64,000 nt of DNA from positions 1,302,001 to 1,366,000 of the forward strand of contig NBBA01000011.1 of assembly GCA_002794785.1 (NCBI GenBank), written 5' to 3'. A program made the translations under genes and the position numbers. This stretch comes from Coniferiporia sulphurascens. Lineage: Eukaryota > Basidiomycota > Agaricomycetes > Hymenochaetales > Hymenochaetaceae. The first letter of the stretch is position 1. Each line of letters starts with the position of its first letter. Positions 13,227 through 25,700 of the stretch are shown in pieces. The notes under the pieces are model-generated. The model worked only from the letters and a program-made list of their open reading frames with translations, made no database searches and had not been told where the DNA came from.

Positions 13227-16216
13227 ATGGCATTCTTCTCCCCCTCGTTCTCTGCCATCAGCCAGCCCAAGATGCGCCAAGAAGGTTTCCACCTCCCCTC
13301 CCCGTCCCCAAGCTCAGGTCCGTTCTCTTCGCCCCTTAAGTCGTTCCCCGGTCCACTCTGCTCACCCTCACCCCCTTGCACCCCCCACCTTTGCATACAG
13401 GTAACCCGCCCTCGCCCTCCTCTGCCGGGCCTTTCGACCTCTTCCTCTCCCACTCGTCTCACCACGCCCACGCAGGCGGCACCGCAAACGGTTCGAACGG
13501 CTCAGCCCATAACGCGTCCGCCAACGGCTCTGGAGGTGGTGCAGGTTTCCCCTCGCTGGCTCTCCCCGACGCTTTCTCCCGCACGAGTGCCATGGATCTC
13601 ACGGACGAGCTCGCCATGTCTCTTATGGCATCATCGTCGTCCCCTGCAACCTCGAACGAGCGCTCTACCCACACTCCGCCTTTCGATGGTCTACCGCATC
13701 ACCACCCCCACCACCCGCAGCATCAGCACCAGCACCAACACCAGCACGACGCATATCGACCCCCGTCTACGCACAATATCTTCGACATATCCGCTCCGCC
13801 GTCTACGCACTTTGCACACCTGGGCGGACACGCCTTCTCCCTCCCCCATACATCGGCACGTCCGGACCTGCCTCCGCTCTCCCAGCCTGCGTCACTCGCT
13901 ACCTCCGGTCTCCACGGCTTTGAGCACCATCACCAGCAGCAGCAACAGCAGCAGCACCAGCAGCACCATCACCAGCAGCACAACCAGTCCATGGCCCATC
14001 ATGCGTTCCTCGGCGGGCGCGACCCCTTCCCCGCGCATTTCAACTCAACCATCCCCCCTCTCAGCGCGCATCATGAGCCCCCGACCCCGCTCATGTCTGC
14101 GCACACGCCTGACGGTCTCCACCAGCCTTTCTCGCCGTTCTCGCCTACATCTTCGGGCAGTGGGCCACCGCGCGACTCGCCCTCGCCCGCGGGCACAGGT
14201 GCAGGCGCAGCGCGCGCAGGCAGCCGTCCCGCAACCGGCCACTCCGCGCGCTCTGTCTCGCGCTCGCGTTCCCGCGTGCGTACGGGCGGGTCGTCACAGG
14301 CGTCCGTACCGCCGTCCGCGGGCGGTGGTCCGACACGCACGACGAAGAGCACGAGCCGCCGGCGTGATAGCTTTACGATGCCGCATTTGGCTCATGCGCA
14401 TTCGCATTCTCACTCGCATTCAGCGCATTTGCACGGTCTGCCGTCACCGCCCTCACGTCCGCAGGCGATTGTTATCCCTGCGCACGGAGGACCTGGCGGC
14501 GCGCTGAGCCCGCTGAGCGGTATGGGCGGCCTTGGGAGTGCGCTCAGCCCGCTTGGTGTCGGGCAGGCGAGCGGTTGGTTCTTGCCTGGTGCCAATTCTG
14601 GCGCAGGTGGGGTTAACTCTGGAAGTGCACCTGGTGCAGAGTTCTCTCTCCCAACCCCCGAGAGCGTACACGGAGTAGGAGCATTTGGGCAGTTTGGGAC
14701 GAGGTTTGTGGTTCTCTCTTCTCTGTTCTAAATTAGGCCGAAATCGGCGTTTGGAAGGAAATGCATGCTAATAATGGTTTTTTTGTAAATTGCCTTTTTT
14801 AGTGTGGGCAGTATGGGCATCTCGCCGAAGGAAACGACACTCAGCTCAAAGGCCGACGGCAGTCCGCCACTGGACGCGGCATCCAAACAGTAAGCGCATT
14901 CTTTGATCTTTCGGGCCCTCTTCTCTACCACCCATCACTCTGCGACCCTTGAGGTCCCCACGTTTTCTCTCACGGCGCCCATCTCGCATGCAACGCATAT
15001 ACTCACCGGCTTTTTGCATTTCCATTGTTATATTTTTATTGTGTCCGTGTCCGTCTCCGTCTCCGATTCGGCCATTTGTCAAACCCCGCTCCCATCTCCG
15101 ATCCTTCTATGTTCGCGGACAAGCAGGGCCGCGATTGTAAACGAAAAACGGCGCCGTCGGCGCGAGTCGCACAATGCCGTAGAGCGGCGCCGGCGGGACA
15201 ACATCAACGAGAAAATCAGCGAGCTCGCGACGCTCATCCCTGAGGTCATGCTCGATCCGACTGCCCCGGCTTCGTCATCTGGTGAGCGCACTTTGCATAT
15301 TCTTTATTTGATTTCCACGGACTTATGGCTGTCTATCGTAGGTGTGCCAAACGGCCCAGAAGATGCAATTCTCCCGGGTGATGCCTCCTCCAAGCACGCA
15401 AAAGATGGCGCAAAGGACGGCAGCGAGGATGGCGGCACGCCCGGCGCAGACGGCTCGGGGAGCGCGAACGGGTCGAAGGACGCCGGCGGCGTGAAGGCAA
15501 ACAAGGGCATGATTTTACGCAAGAGCGTCGAGTATATTCGCTATCTCCAGCAACTCGTCGGAGCCCAAGCCGCACGCAACCGGGCGCTCGAAGCGCAGCT
15601 CGCACGTGCGGGTCTCAGCTCGGGGTCCAATGGTGCCGGTGGCGCGGGCTCTGTGCGTGCCGACGGCGACGTGGATGGAGAGAGCAGGCACCTTGGTGCT
15701 GGTGCGCATGCGTTCGGAGACGACGTGCTTGATCTGCATGCGTTTGATATGGACGTTGGCGTCGGCTTGAATGGCTTCGGCACGCTCGAGCCGATGGCGG
15801 AAGGTAGCGAGATGGATATGGAAATGGAGATGGAGATGGACGGCGGGGAGTACGGAGAGTACACCCGGCGCGCGCATACACACGCGCATGGATTAACGAA
15901 CGGGCACGTCAACGGACATGTCAACGGGCACTCGCATGGGCTTACGAACGGGCACGCGAAGGCGCGTCGTGTACGGACGAGTCCGAGCGCGAGCGCTGCG
16001 AGTGAGGACGCGGAGAACGAGGATGGGGACGGTGAGGATGGTGGCTCGTCTTCGGGTGGGGGTGGTGGTTCAGCGGGGAATGGGGCGTTGAGTGGGGAGG
16101 AGGCGAGTGAGGTGGAGGAGCAGCGTGGGCGTAGGGGTCGCGATGGGCGTGTACCGCGTGGACCGGCGGGCGGGCTCGTAGCGGTGAAGGAGGAGAGCGC
16201 GCTTATGGATGTGTAA
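13227..16216 (+). CDS. bHLH(-zipper) transcription factor with very long loop
   Basis: Predicted nuclear DNA-binding regulator. Exons 13227-13317, 13401-14703, 14803-14889, 15127-15281 and 15342-16216 join in phase to 836 residues; all introns are GT-AG (60-237 bp). The N-terminal 500 residues are low complexity (Ser, Pro, Ala, His), with a Gln/His tract at 13920-13985 made of CAG/CAC codons. The basic region reads RRRRRESHNAVERRRRDN, with His, Glu and Arg at the spacing of class B factors that read CACGTG E-boxes. Helix 1 (NINEKISELATLIPE) and helix 2 (GMILRKSVEYIRYLQQL) are separated by about 68 mostly Gly/Ser/Asp/Lys residues instead of the usual 5-15. A short leucine-zipper-like extension follows. 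The tail contains a MEMEMEMD run and NGH-type repeats at 15880-15955, then an acidic Ser/Gly-rich end. The start was chosen as the first ATG of the frame that splices into exon 2; an ATG at 13272 is possible. The specific subfamily and target genes are not evident. It stands alone in gene-poor DNA. Confidence 0.88.
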
Positions 16217-18143
16217 GGTGCTTTTGCGAGGGGGGGGCGGGGAGCGGGGGTATGTGGGGAGGGAGGGAGGAAGGGAGGGCTACTCCCGTGCTGATCCAGG
16301 AGGGCCTTTCGCCTTTCTCCCTCGTCCGAACGCGATTGGATCCGAAAAATCCGGAGGATGCGGCGACGAGGACGAGGACGAACGTGCACGGCCGAAACCC
16401 CTTTGTGGGACACAAAAGATGTATTTATTGGGACGAATTTCTATCCCTGCATACAATCGTCCTTCGAAAATGCGACGCACGCACTGGGCACTGGGCGGGA
16501 CGAATCGAGTTCGATCCCGAAAACAAAAATCAGTTGGCGGAGGTTTTATTCTTTTCTGCTATTAACTATTACAGCAAACTTGAAACTTGAAGCCCACACC
16601 TCCCCTCTATTCCACATACTTACTATCCGTAACCGCCCCCCTTCGCATTATGTGTCCGGATCCTCTCCCCCTTGTCCCTCCTCACACGCTCACTCCTCCC
16701 TTACTCTCCATCTCCCCCTGCCCTTGTCCCTTCCACCCTTTATGCGCCTTATTATTTCGGACGCACGTCGAGGTGATTGGATGTGTGTTTTTACTCATTA
16801 TCTTTACTCTTTACTCTTTACCTATTCTTTTCCCTCTTCTCTCTCTTGTATTTCTTACTTGCCCAAAAATGACCCTTGATCTTTGATCTCAAATCCGTTT
16901 TTTCCTTTTTCGTTTCACTTTCTTTGTTTCCTCGACTTGCCGTCACCGTCCCTACGCCCTGCACACGCCCCGCCCTTGGTGACTCCACATCAACGACCGA
17001 CTTTCCCCCCCGTACCGATACTTACGTCGCTCGGACCGTCGGGGTCATCGCTGATCGATCGATCGAGGGTAACTTCGTCTTGATTGATTCGTTTGCTTAT
17101 GTCCTTCGACATCCGACATCCGAACGCTCGACTAGCTCTTGGTCCTTCCACTTCTACTTCTCCTACTTCCTCCCCTGCTTCTTTTCATCACTCCCCCCGA
17201 CTTCCCCATGGCCCCGCCTTGCCGTTCAACCACCGCGCTCTTCGCCCGTCGCCCCTAGTTCTTTGTGGCGTCCCCCCCTTCGATTGCGCCGATTGGCATC
17301 AGCGTCCGGCGTCGGGCATCGGAATCGGCGCCGTCCCCCGCTTCCGTCTCTTCACTCTCTTCGCTCTTCTATTCGTCTCTTCCTTTCCTCTCTCCCCTCT
17401 CTCCTCTCCTCTCTCCACCCTCCTCTCCTGTTCTAATCTCCTCCCCTCTAACTCGCCCCCTTTATCTCTTTTTCTTTTTCTTTTCTTAATCAATCAATTG
17501 TCGGTGTAGCGGTTTCGGTTTCGGTCTCGTTTCTCGTCCCCTCCTCGTCCCCCCCCTCGATCGAGTCTCCGTTCCGGTTCGGTTTTATTTCAATATCAAT
17601 TCCAATTCTCGTCTCGTCCCGTTCCGGTTTTCTATTATGATATGACATGTATTTTGATTTGGTCCTTGATCTCTCTGATCGGTCGCGCCTGCCCTGCACT
17701 GCACTACCCTCCGTACCCCCGTGCGCAACGCCTCGCCTCGCAACGCCTCTTTGGGCTGTTGCCACCGGAACACTACGCATTCCGTCCTCATCCTCTACCC
17801 CACTACCCTCCCGACTCACGCATGCATGCACACAAACATAAACGCAAACACGAACACGAACACGAGTACGAGTACGAGTATGGAAAAAAAAAGGAAAGGG
17901 AAAGTACTAGTGTGGGCTTTCTTTTTGCTTAAACCCTATGAGAAGAGGACGTTATTCATCCAATTGCCAATTGTGTATAAGTAATAATAAAAAGATTTTT
18001 TATCGAATTGTGAAATGAACTTTTGGACTTTGGGGGTTTTTTTGGGGGGGGGGGGAGATTCTGGATTTGATTTTGGAATTTGGAATTTGGGATATCTAGC
18101 TGGGTTTGGCTGGGTTAACTAGTGTGCATGTGTTGTAATGTTA
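16217..18143. other. Gene-free interval with long pyrimidine-rich + strand
   Basis: This follows the bHLH stop. From about 16560 to 17600 the + strand is dominated by C and T, and the matching open frames are Ser/Pro/Leu-rich translations of simple sequence rather than genes. From 17830 to 17885 there are ACGAAC and ACGAGT repeats, and a 12-nt G run lies at 18044-18055. It may include the bHLH 3' UTR. No RNA gene was seen. Confidence 0.55.
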
Positions 18144-18811
18144 CTATCGTATGACCACTCTTACAAACATTTTGTATTTTGACTCTACAGCACTTAAATT
18201 TTGATCAAGTCAAGTTTGCTTTCGCATGATGGCTATACTCATATTTATCTATATCTGTGATTTTTCTGGGTATGATTTTATAAGTAGAATCTCTCAGAAT
18301 GAAGGTGCTCCCCATCTACAAACTTTTGTCACAGACTGTCACTGCCATCTTTACACTCCGCCTGATAAATGGTTATGATGGTGTTGAGTTACTTAACCGG
18401 AACTTGTAATTGGAGCCCCAAAACGGGTAGCATACCAGATGCATTTTGTCACCCATTGTCACCAATTCAGGTTGTATGCACCTTTTCTAAGCACCACAAG
18501 CTACTGCTCACTCCGGGACAGCTCATTAGTCTACCTTGGCTTACATTTGATAAGTTCTCATATCAAAAATACTGATAAATACATACATTGTGCAAGCTGG
18601 CAGTCCCAAAAAGTGTCTGCTCACTTAAAAGACCAGTATTTTGACAATGCCTCCAAATTAGCAGATTTTTTTGAATAAAAAGTTGTACAATCATTGTCAG
18701 ACAACCTTCTGGAGTGTAAATGAGCATTTATGGGGCTAGTTTGATTGTGTGGAGACTCGGAACTGGAATTTTGTAAGGGAGGTCCCCTTTGTAAGAGTGG
18801 TCATACAATAG
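18144..18811. mobile_element. MITE-like element, TA target duplication, 24-bp terminal inverted repeats
   Basis: The left end (18144-18167) starts CTATCGTATGACCACTCTTA and the right end (18788-18811) is its reverse complement over 24 bp with one mismatch (C/T at position 5). Both ends are flanked by TA (18142-18143 and 18812-18813), as expected for Tc1/mariner/pogo-type insertion. The 668-bp interior is AT-richer than its surroundings and carries GTCAC-containing direct repeats (around 18335 and 18455). It has no open frame beyond about 80 codons and no recognisable transposase or DDE motif. It is therefore most simply a non-autonomous element moved in trans. The superfamily is inferred from the TA duplication only. 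Confidence 0.8.
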
Positions 18812-19633
18812 TATCGGTCTTGTAATATTGACGTCGGTGTCCACAGTTATCCCGGACATGTACATGTACATGTACGTACTGTGTATGCATCATGATTGCA
18901 TATGCACATCTCCGAACCGACAAAACGAAAAAAGAGAGATCGGGGGATTATCATCCAGGAGCGTTTCTCCAGCGATAATGTTCATTTCCTTTTACTGTGT
19001 ATGTACTGTATGATGTATGCAACGGCGGGGCGACATACAACGGAGCGACAGGGCAACGGACGAGTAGACGCGGTGACTTGGCACTGTACTACCGTGGTAG
19101 CACTGATTTTTCAAGTTGGTTGTGACGTCGGTATTAATTGATAATTTTATTGATTGATTGATTGATTGGTTGATTGACGCGGAGGGGGCTGGGGAGGGGG
19201 GAGATTTTTGATGGGGTCGGACTTTGATGTGGTTAGGTTAGGTTGGGTTGGGATTTGCACGACCGAGACCGAGCCCGCGTCCTCACCCGCGTGGGGGTCG
19301 GGTGAACGATATTCCGCCCCGGTCTCTGTATTGCATTGCATTGCATTGTGTGCCCGCGACCGTGACGAACGCCTACGAATTCCGAGAGAGAAAAGGTAGA
19401 GGTGTTTGAGGTGTTTGAGCCCCAGTTATTTTATTTTATTTTATTTTAAAAAAGAAGAGAGTACTGGTATCTTAAGATGTACAGTGTGCCGTGCGCCATC
19501 GCCCCTCCGGCTTGAAAGAGACAATTTTTCCTTTGTTTGTTCCGGGTACGCGAACTTTTGTGGGAGGGGGCCTCGGGAAGGTGTACTACGTAACTTGCAT
19601 GCTCGGCTCGCTTCGCTTTAGGTGCGTAAGGCA

Positions 19634-19656
19634 CCGGTCGGTCGGTCGGTCGGTCG
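19634..19656. repeat. (CGGT)n microsatellite
   Basis: About five and a half tandem CGGT units in gene-free DNA, followed within 40 bp by CGTAAC repeats. Confidence 0.88.
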
Positions 19657-20535
19657 TGTAAACGCCAAGCGCCCCCACGACAACCGTAACCGTAACCGTA
19701 ACCGCGATCGTCAAGCGCAGACCGCAAACCGCAAACCGCAAAATGCGGATTGGCGAGCGCCAAGCGTCTTCCGCATCATTAATTACGCGGTCCCAAGCGC
19801 GTTGCAAAAAATAAAAATTGATGTACCCTACCTAGTACTGTAGTCCGGCTCGCCGTTCGGGGTCTCACGTACATACATACATACACACACACACTCTTCT
19901 CGCCAACTCGATAACTCGCCAGCTCGGAAACGCTCAGGTTGCACAGGTTGCACAGGTCGTAAACGCTGGTGAAGGAAACGAAAAAGGGAGGGAGGGAGGC
20001 GGGGTGGAATGAATATTAATAAGTGAAATATAAAATAACGATTACTGTAATATTATTAACCGAGCTTACTGTAAGCTTGGAATGAAACGAATGAAACGAA
20101 CGAACGAACGGAACTTGAGGAGAAAAAGAAAGAAAAAAAATGGAGACTTCTTGGGGAATTTCGGAAATTGGGACTTGGGACTTGGGACCTCGGATATTGG
20201 GACTTGGGACGGAACTCGGAACTCGGAACATGGAATTGGAGGGATGGAATTGGAGGGATGGAGGGATGGAGAGATTAACCGCGGCCCGGAGCTCGAAGAT
20301 CGGTCGGTCTCACCCCCGTGCCTCCCCGCGTCCGGGGGCGGGGTTGGGGATGGGGATGGGGCTGGAACGGGGCTTGGGGAAGTGTGGGGAAAGAGCCTTT
20401 TTCCCCCCTCCCACTTTACTTTTTTTGCATTTGCATTTTTGTATGTGAATTGCGTTTGTGTTTGTATCCCCGTACTGGTGATTGGGGAATGCAAAGGGAC
20501 AGAGAGGGGGAGGGGGCTTACTACTTTGTGCGTAC

Positions 20536-20563
20536 GTACTGTACTGTACTGTACTGTACTGTA
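20536..20563. repeat. (TACTG)n microsatellite
   Basis: Five to six tandem TACTG units in gene-free DNA. Confidence 0.9.
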
Positions 20564-22743
20564 TGCGGGTTAGTCAAAACCCACCCCCTCCCCCGGCACA
20601 TACCGCCGGATTACGTAACGTGCTTTACTTTGCTTTACGTTACTCTGATCCACGTACTCCGTTCTTGTCCTACTTTATTTTTACCTTATTTTACTAGCCT
20701 GCGCTATGGACCAGGGACGCATCGCATCCACTCGTGTAGTTACGGTACACGTAAGCGGGGCGGGGCAGGTTACGGAGGGGAGGGGAAGGGAGGGGCGGGG
20801 CGGAACGTCATGCATCGTGTGTCATGCATCGCATTATCGTGTATCGTAATATAATCGTGTTGCATCTCTCATTTCGCATCTCGCGCATCTCGCCTACTCA
20901 CTGATCGTACGTATATATCTCCCATATATTTCCCGATTTGCTGTTTCGCAAATTCGCGGGCAAATCCGTACACATATGCATCTCACCCCCCGCGGCTGCT
21001 CTTGTAACCATCCAAAAGGTCCAGTCCAGTCCAATTCCAGCCCCATCCATCGACACATATTTGTGAGTAATTGATGTTTCCCACCTCTATCCGAAGTCCT
21101 GAGTACCGAAACCCGAAAACCGAAGCCGATGTCATCTAAGTACTAGTAGCCGTCGTTCACTTGTCTGCTTACTTAGTTCTTCTTCTTAGTTATCTTGCTT
21201 ATAACTTTCATTCATTCATGCTTCCTCGATGCGAACGAACGTGGATGCCATAGAGTCGGACTCGGATGCACTGCAGCCTCCATCTACCCGCGCAAGGCCA
21301 TCGAACCTCGTCGGCTCGGCTCTTTTCCGTGGGCCGTTTCGTTCGTTCGTCCAGCGACCCCAGAGGATCGATTTCCTCCCTTCGTTTCCTTTCTTTCTAT
21401 CCCTTCCAGATCTCCCCTCCCCGCAACAAATAAACTCCATCCTCCCGGGCCCCCCATTACGCTTACAGCCTTACAGGGGCAGGGGTCAAGCGTTACACCG
21501 CAGCCCAATCCCATTTGCACGATTTGGTTTTGTGGGCCCGCGATCGCCCCTGCGTCATAGAATGAAAAAAAAAATGGAGAGGCCTAGGGGCGAAACATAA
21601 AAGAAAAAGCCAGCGACGGCGGCGGTGCCGGGGACGAGACGATGACGGCAAGACGCAAGACTGCGTCCGAGCCAGGTGGCTGGTTCACCAGCAGTCCCCC
21701 CTCCGGGTCCGACGAAAGGCCGTCCGTCCGTCCGTCCGCCCGTTACGCCGTGTCTGAAGTCCTGCAGAACTGAATTTGTTTCCCGAATGAGGTCATCCAT
21801 ATGCATGCCCGCGATCGGATCACCCATCGTGCGTGCGCCTTCTTTGTTCCCCGGCCCAATTGAATACATATGCATGTTCGCTTGACGTCGACACCTAGAT
21901 GTTCGTGCTATGCGCCTCCAGCCTTTGGGAGAGACACATTAATATTCCGTTCCAGCTTTGAGTTGCGGTTTTCCTCTGGACGCCACCCCCAGAACGCACC
22001 CCTTTCCTTTTTCTTTCCCCTTCCTTTCGTTCCATATTACTCGCTCGCCCGCTCGCCCGTTCGTCATTCGCCCATTCTTAATGGCCCCGCCCCCGCGTAC
22101 CTGGTTTCCTCGCACCCGCAACCACGCATCTGCATCTGCATTTGCGTCTGCGTCTCTCTGTCTGCTTTTGGCAGGTTCCCGGCCAGCTCGGGGTAGAGAT
22201 CGCTTCTTCTCGGCTCGCACTAATTAAAGGGTCAAAAAAGAAAACACAGATGGAAACAGGAAACAGGACGCGAGAGACAAAGGAACGGAAATACGGAAAG
22301 GGAACGAGGAAACCGAGAGGAGGAGAGCGTGTTATTCGACTGGCTTGTAGCGAAAAGGGTGCGCCCGGCGCCGAGGAACGAAAAACGAAAAACACGAAAC
22401 ACATCCCGCCCTGCCCGCTTGGCCTCTAACGTCCGGGCGCAGTACCAGTAAAGCGCATATAGGCGGCAAACTCGGAATAAAGTATTGCGAAAAACTCATA
22501 TTGCGTGCTGACGAAAAGAAAAAAAACACCGATGGTCGATGGTGAGACGTTTGCCCATGCGTGCGCACGGCACGGGAAGTTATCCCTGCGGGAAACACGG
22601 CCGTCGCAAGGAGACATCAAGCAAGTATCTAGAATCGTGAGTACTGTCTCCGTGAATGTGATCGCGGACGGGAGCCACGTCCAAAAAAGGGAGCCAAGCA
22701 GGGGCAATGAGCGGTGAGCGACGAACTTTTTTTCCTCCTGTGC

Positions 22744-22768
22744 GACTGACTGACTGACTGACTGACTC
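22744..22768. repeat. (GACT)n microsatellite
   Basis: About six tandem GACT units in gene-free DNA. Confidence 0.9.
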
Positions 22769-25700
22769 CGAGTCTGGTCTGGGGTACCTGTCCTCTGCTC
22801 TCCTCTCTTCCAATACAGGGCTGAGAACGCACCCACCATCCCCTTCAAACTTTGTACTGTATCTGCACCTTCCCTCTCCAACAGGCACCCAAACGCCCGG
22901 GCCACGGCGCTCGTCCCTTCGCTGCATATGCTTATTTTCGCTCTTACTCACCCTCCCCTCCCCTCCCCCCGGGTCCGGTGAGAAGCGGCCCGTCCATGAT
23001 CGTACTGCACCCGCCCCACCGTCTCTTTAGCTTTGAGCCGCTGGCAGCCCCTCCGCCCATCTTTATTTCGAGCCGTACACATCTTCACCCCAAACACAAA
23101 TTTAAATACTGGATTCGGGCCGTGCATAAGTTATGCGCCCCTCCCCCCCCCTCTTTTTTCGGAAATTGACTGTCCTCCCATGTTTATCATGCTAGCTATC
23201 CGCTGTACTGGATACGCGTCTCTCGTAGTTTGAGCTTGCGTTTATGGGGTCGTGGATGCGTGTGTTTTAAGCGGTTATAGACGCACGGGAGACTTCGGAA
23301 TCAGCCTAATAAGTAGGAAGTAGGGATTAAGTTCTGCCAGGCCAGCAACAAAGCCATGTACTGGGCCTGCGAGAGATGTACACAAATTTTATTTTATTTT
23401 CGATTTCGTGTTCTAGCAGTAGTAGTGTAGCAACTTCGGTGTACCCACCACAAAGATCCGGGTTCGCACTCTCCGGCCTAGTGACCAGTCTCTTTTGCGC
23501 GTTGCTTATGTTCCGGTTCAGGGCGCAAGAGAGCTTCTAGACAGAACGAACGAGGCAAGGAGTATGGCGTATGGCGGCCCGTGGGGTGAAAAAGACCATC
23601 TGTCTGTCGCCCGTCTTTTCTCCTCCAGTTTTCTTCGGCCCAGGTTGAACTCCAATGATAAGAAACCTAGCGCAAGTCGTTTCGTATGGACCTCTTCGGA
23701 CCGCGCTCGATCTTCGGAGAAATCGAGGGTTGGCACGTATTGCCCTCCCCCCCCCGCCCATTCGGATCGCCCCTAACTCGCCCACCCGGAAGAGGAACGG
23801 GCCTGCTTTACCGGTAAGATGGCGTCACGGAGGCACGATCTGCAGTAGAAGCGCACTAGAGAGGGGGGACGGGGGTGGGGGTGGGGAGAGACGGACGGAC
23901 GGACGCCGGTGCCAAGTAAGTCCGAAGCCGAGCGCACGGACGTTGCGGCGATAGGCGAACCGCCAACGGCCGGACTTCTCGCACTGCAGACGGGCGCGGG
24001 CGTGTAACGTTTTTATTGTGTTTGTATTGTTTCCACGGTTCATATGTTCATATGGTGAGTTTCTGGATTCGCGCTAATGCTTGTTGCGTCGTGTTTTTCC
24101 TCTGCCGATTAGGTCGCGCGCGCGCGCGCGTGTTTCTCTTCGTCTGCGGGATCGATATACATCTTCTGTTGGTTGTGCGAATACTGGAAACTGATAGATA
24201 AAGGACCCAGGAGGACCCGGTTGAACCCAAAACTGGACTGCTGCGGACCGTTTTGTCAGTGACAGCGTTTTCCAAATGGGCGGAGACGGACTCTATACCA
24301 GTGGGGGCGAAGCCGCTGTTTATCGGTTTTCGTCACGATTTCGACGTGTACTGACTGACGGCCTCCGGAACCGCTTACTTACCACCCGGTGTTCTTTTAC
24401 TGGACGAGCGGCGATACGGGGCTCGACCAGGATGAGCGCATGTGTAGATAGGGAACGCCGAGAGAACCAGAAATACCATCGCGTGAGGTCGAGGGCTGGA
24501 CTCTACTTTCGGAGTCTGGCGGGGATGGGATTGCATTAGCATTTAATTACGCCATTTGCTTGCGATAAAGCTCAGACGCGGACCCACTGCGCATCTCGCA
24601 CTGCCTCAGGCTCTAGTACATCGCTTTCTTTCATTAGAATCTTTGCAAAGACCTATTGTCTTTGAACGTGTGTCGTATCAAAATTTTTACCGGACGGGTG
24701 AACCCTTTACCAGCGCTTTTTCAAAATTACAAATCTAGAAGTGAAAATATATTCACCAGTAAGCTTCCTCACTGTCACGGTAGAAGTAGCCTCAGGCTTC
24801 AGCCACGATTATCAAGCCGCCACGAAGCCTGCGATCCAGTAAGGTTTTGTACCGTGCGCTCTTTTAAGAGTTTTTATATCTGCACCGCACCGACTCATAA
24901 GAGGCTGCCAGCTGTCATCTCCGGCGCATCTCCGCCAGACAGGTCCAGAGAAAACAAAAACAAAAAAATGTGGGACTGAGAGATAGCGAGAAGACCACCG
25001 TCCGGGGCCTTAGCCACCCCTCCAGCCGCTCTCAGAGAACCCATACCCATACCCAATACCAGCGCTAAAGAACGGGATATATCAAGTTTAGCGCGGACAG
25101 CCTGAGGGACCCTCGCAACTTGAAGACACACACGCTCAAATAGTCCAAACGCCTCCGAGTCCGACCCGCAGCCTCCGAGGCCGGGTAAATCCAAAATCCC
25201 CAATTCGGAACTGATAGGCTGGGACTTTTTTTTTTCTTTTTCGGGAGACTCAGGCTAGTCACGGTGCTTGGATCTTGGATGTGTTGGAGAAGCCTCCCGT
25301 GTGTCGTGTGTGGGGTTCTTTGACTCTTTCCCTGCGTTATGTGATGTGTGCCTTGCCAGCGCTTGCAGTGGCTCGCGTCCGAGTCTCAGGCTCAGGCTTT
25401 GTGCGAAGTGCCGGTTCTGGGTCCGAGTCGGCGATACTGAGGCGTGAGGCGTTCTTCGATCGTGGGGGGGTCGAGTCGACGAATAGCTCGATCTGCGAAT
25501 ATACGACGGACATACAGTATGTCCATGTGCATAATACAGTTTAGATTGCGGAAATACGCGATTCGAGTTTCGACTTCGTGCGTCCGGATCCGAATGACGT
25601 GCAGAAGCCTGAGGGCAATCCGAATCGAGGAGGATGTGAGATCCTTCTTGCTTCTCCCATTTGATACTTTCGGTTTTGGGAAGAGCCTGTATTCTACACA

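Noticed and set aside
12870..14507. 545-codon open frame overlapping the bHLH gene on the same strand
   Set aside because: Only its 13227-13317 part is used. Beyond that it is the Arg/Ser/Pro-rich off-frame of exon 2, whose own frame continues correctly into the bHLH domain.
15541..16413. 290-codon minus-strand open frame opposite the bHLH C-terminus
   Set aside because: It is a Ser/Pro-rich antisense shadow of GC-rich exon 5 with no motif and no introns of its own.
18369..18678. Open frames of 68 and 79 codons inside the MITE
   Set aside because: They are too short and lack any transposase motif; they overlap in different frames, as chance frames do.
19685..19705. CGTAAC tandem units resembling a telomere-like repeat
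   Set aside because: The unit is not TTAGGG/CCCTAA, there are only three to four copies, and the locus is interior among other microsatellites.
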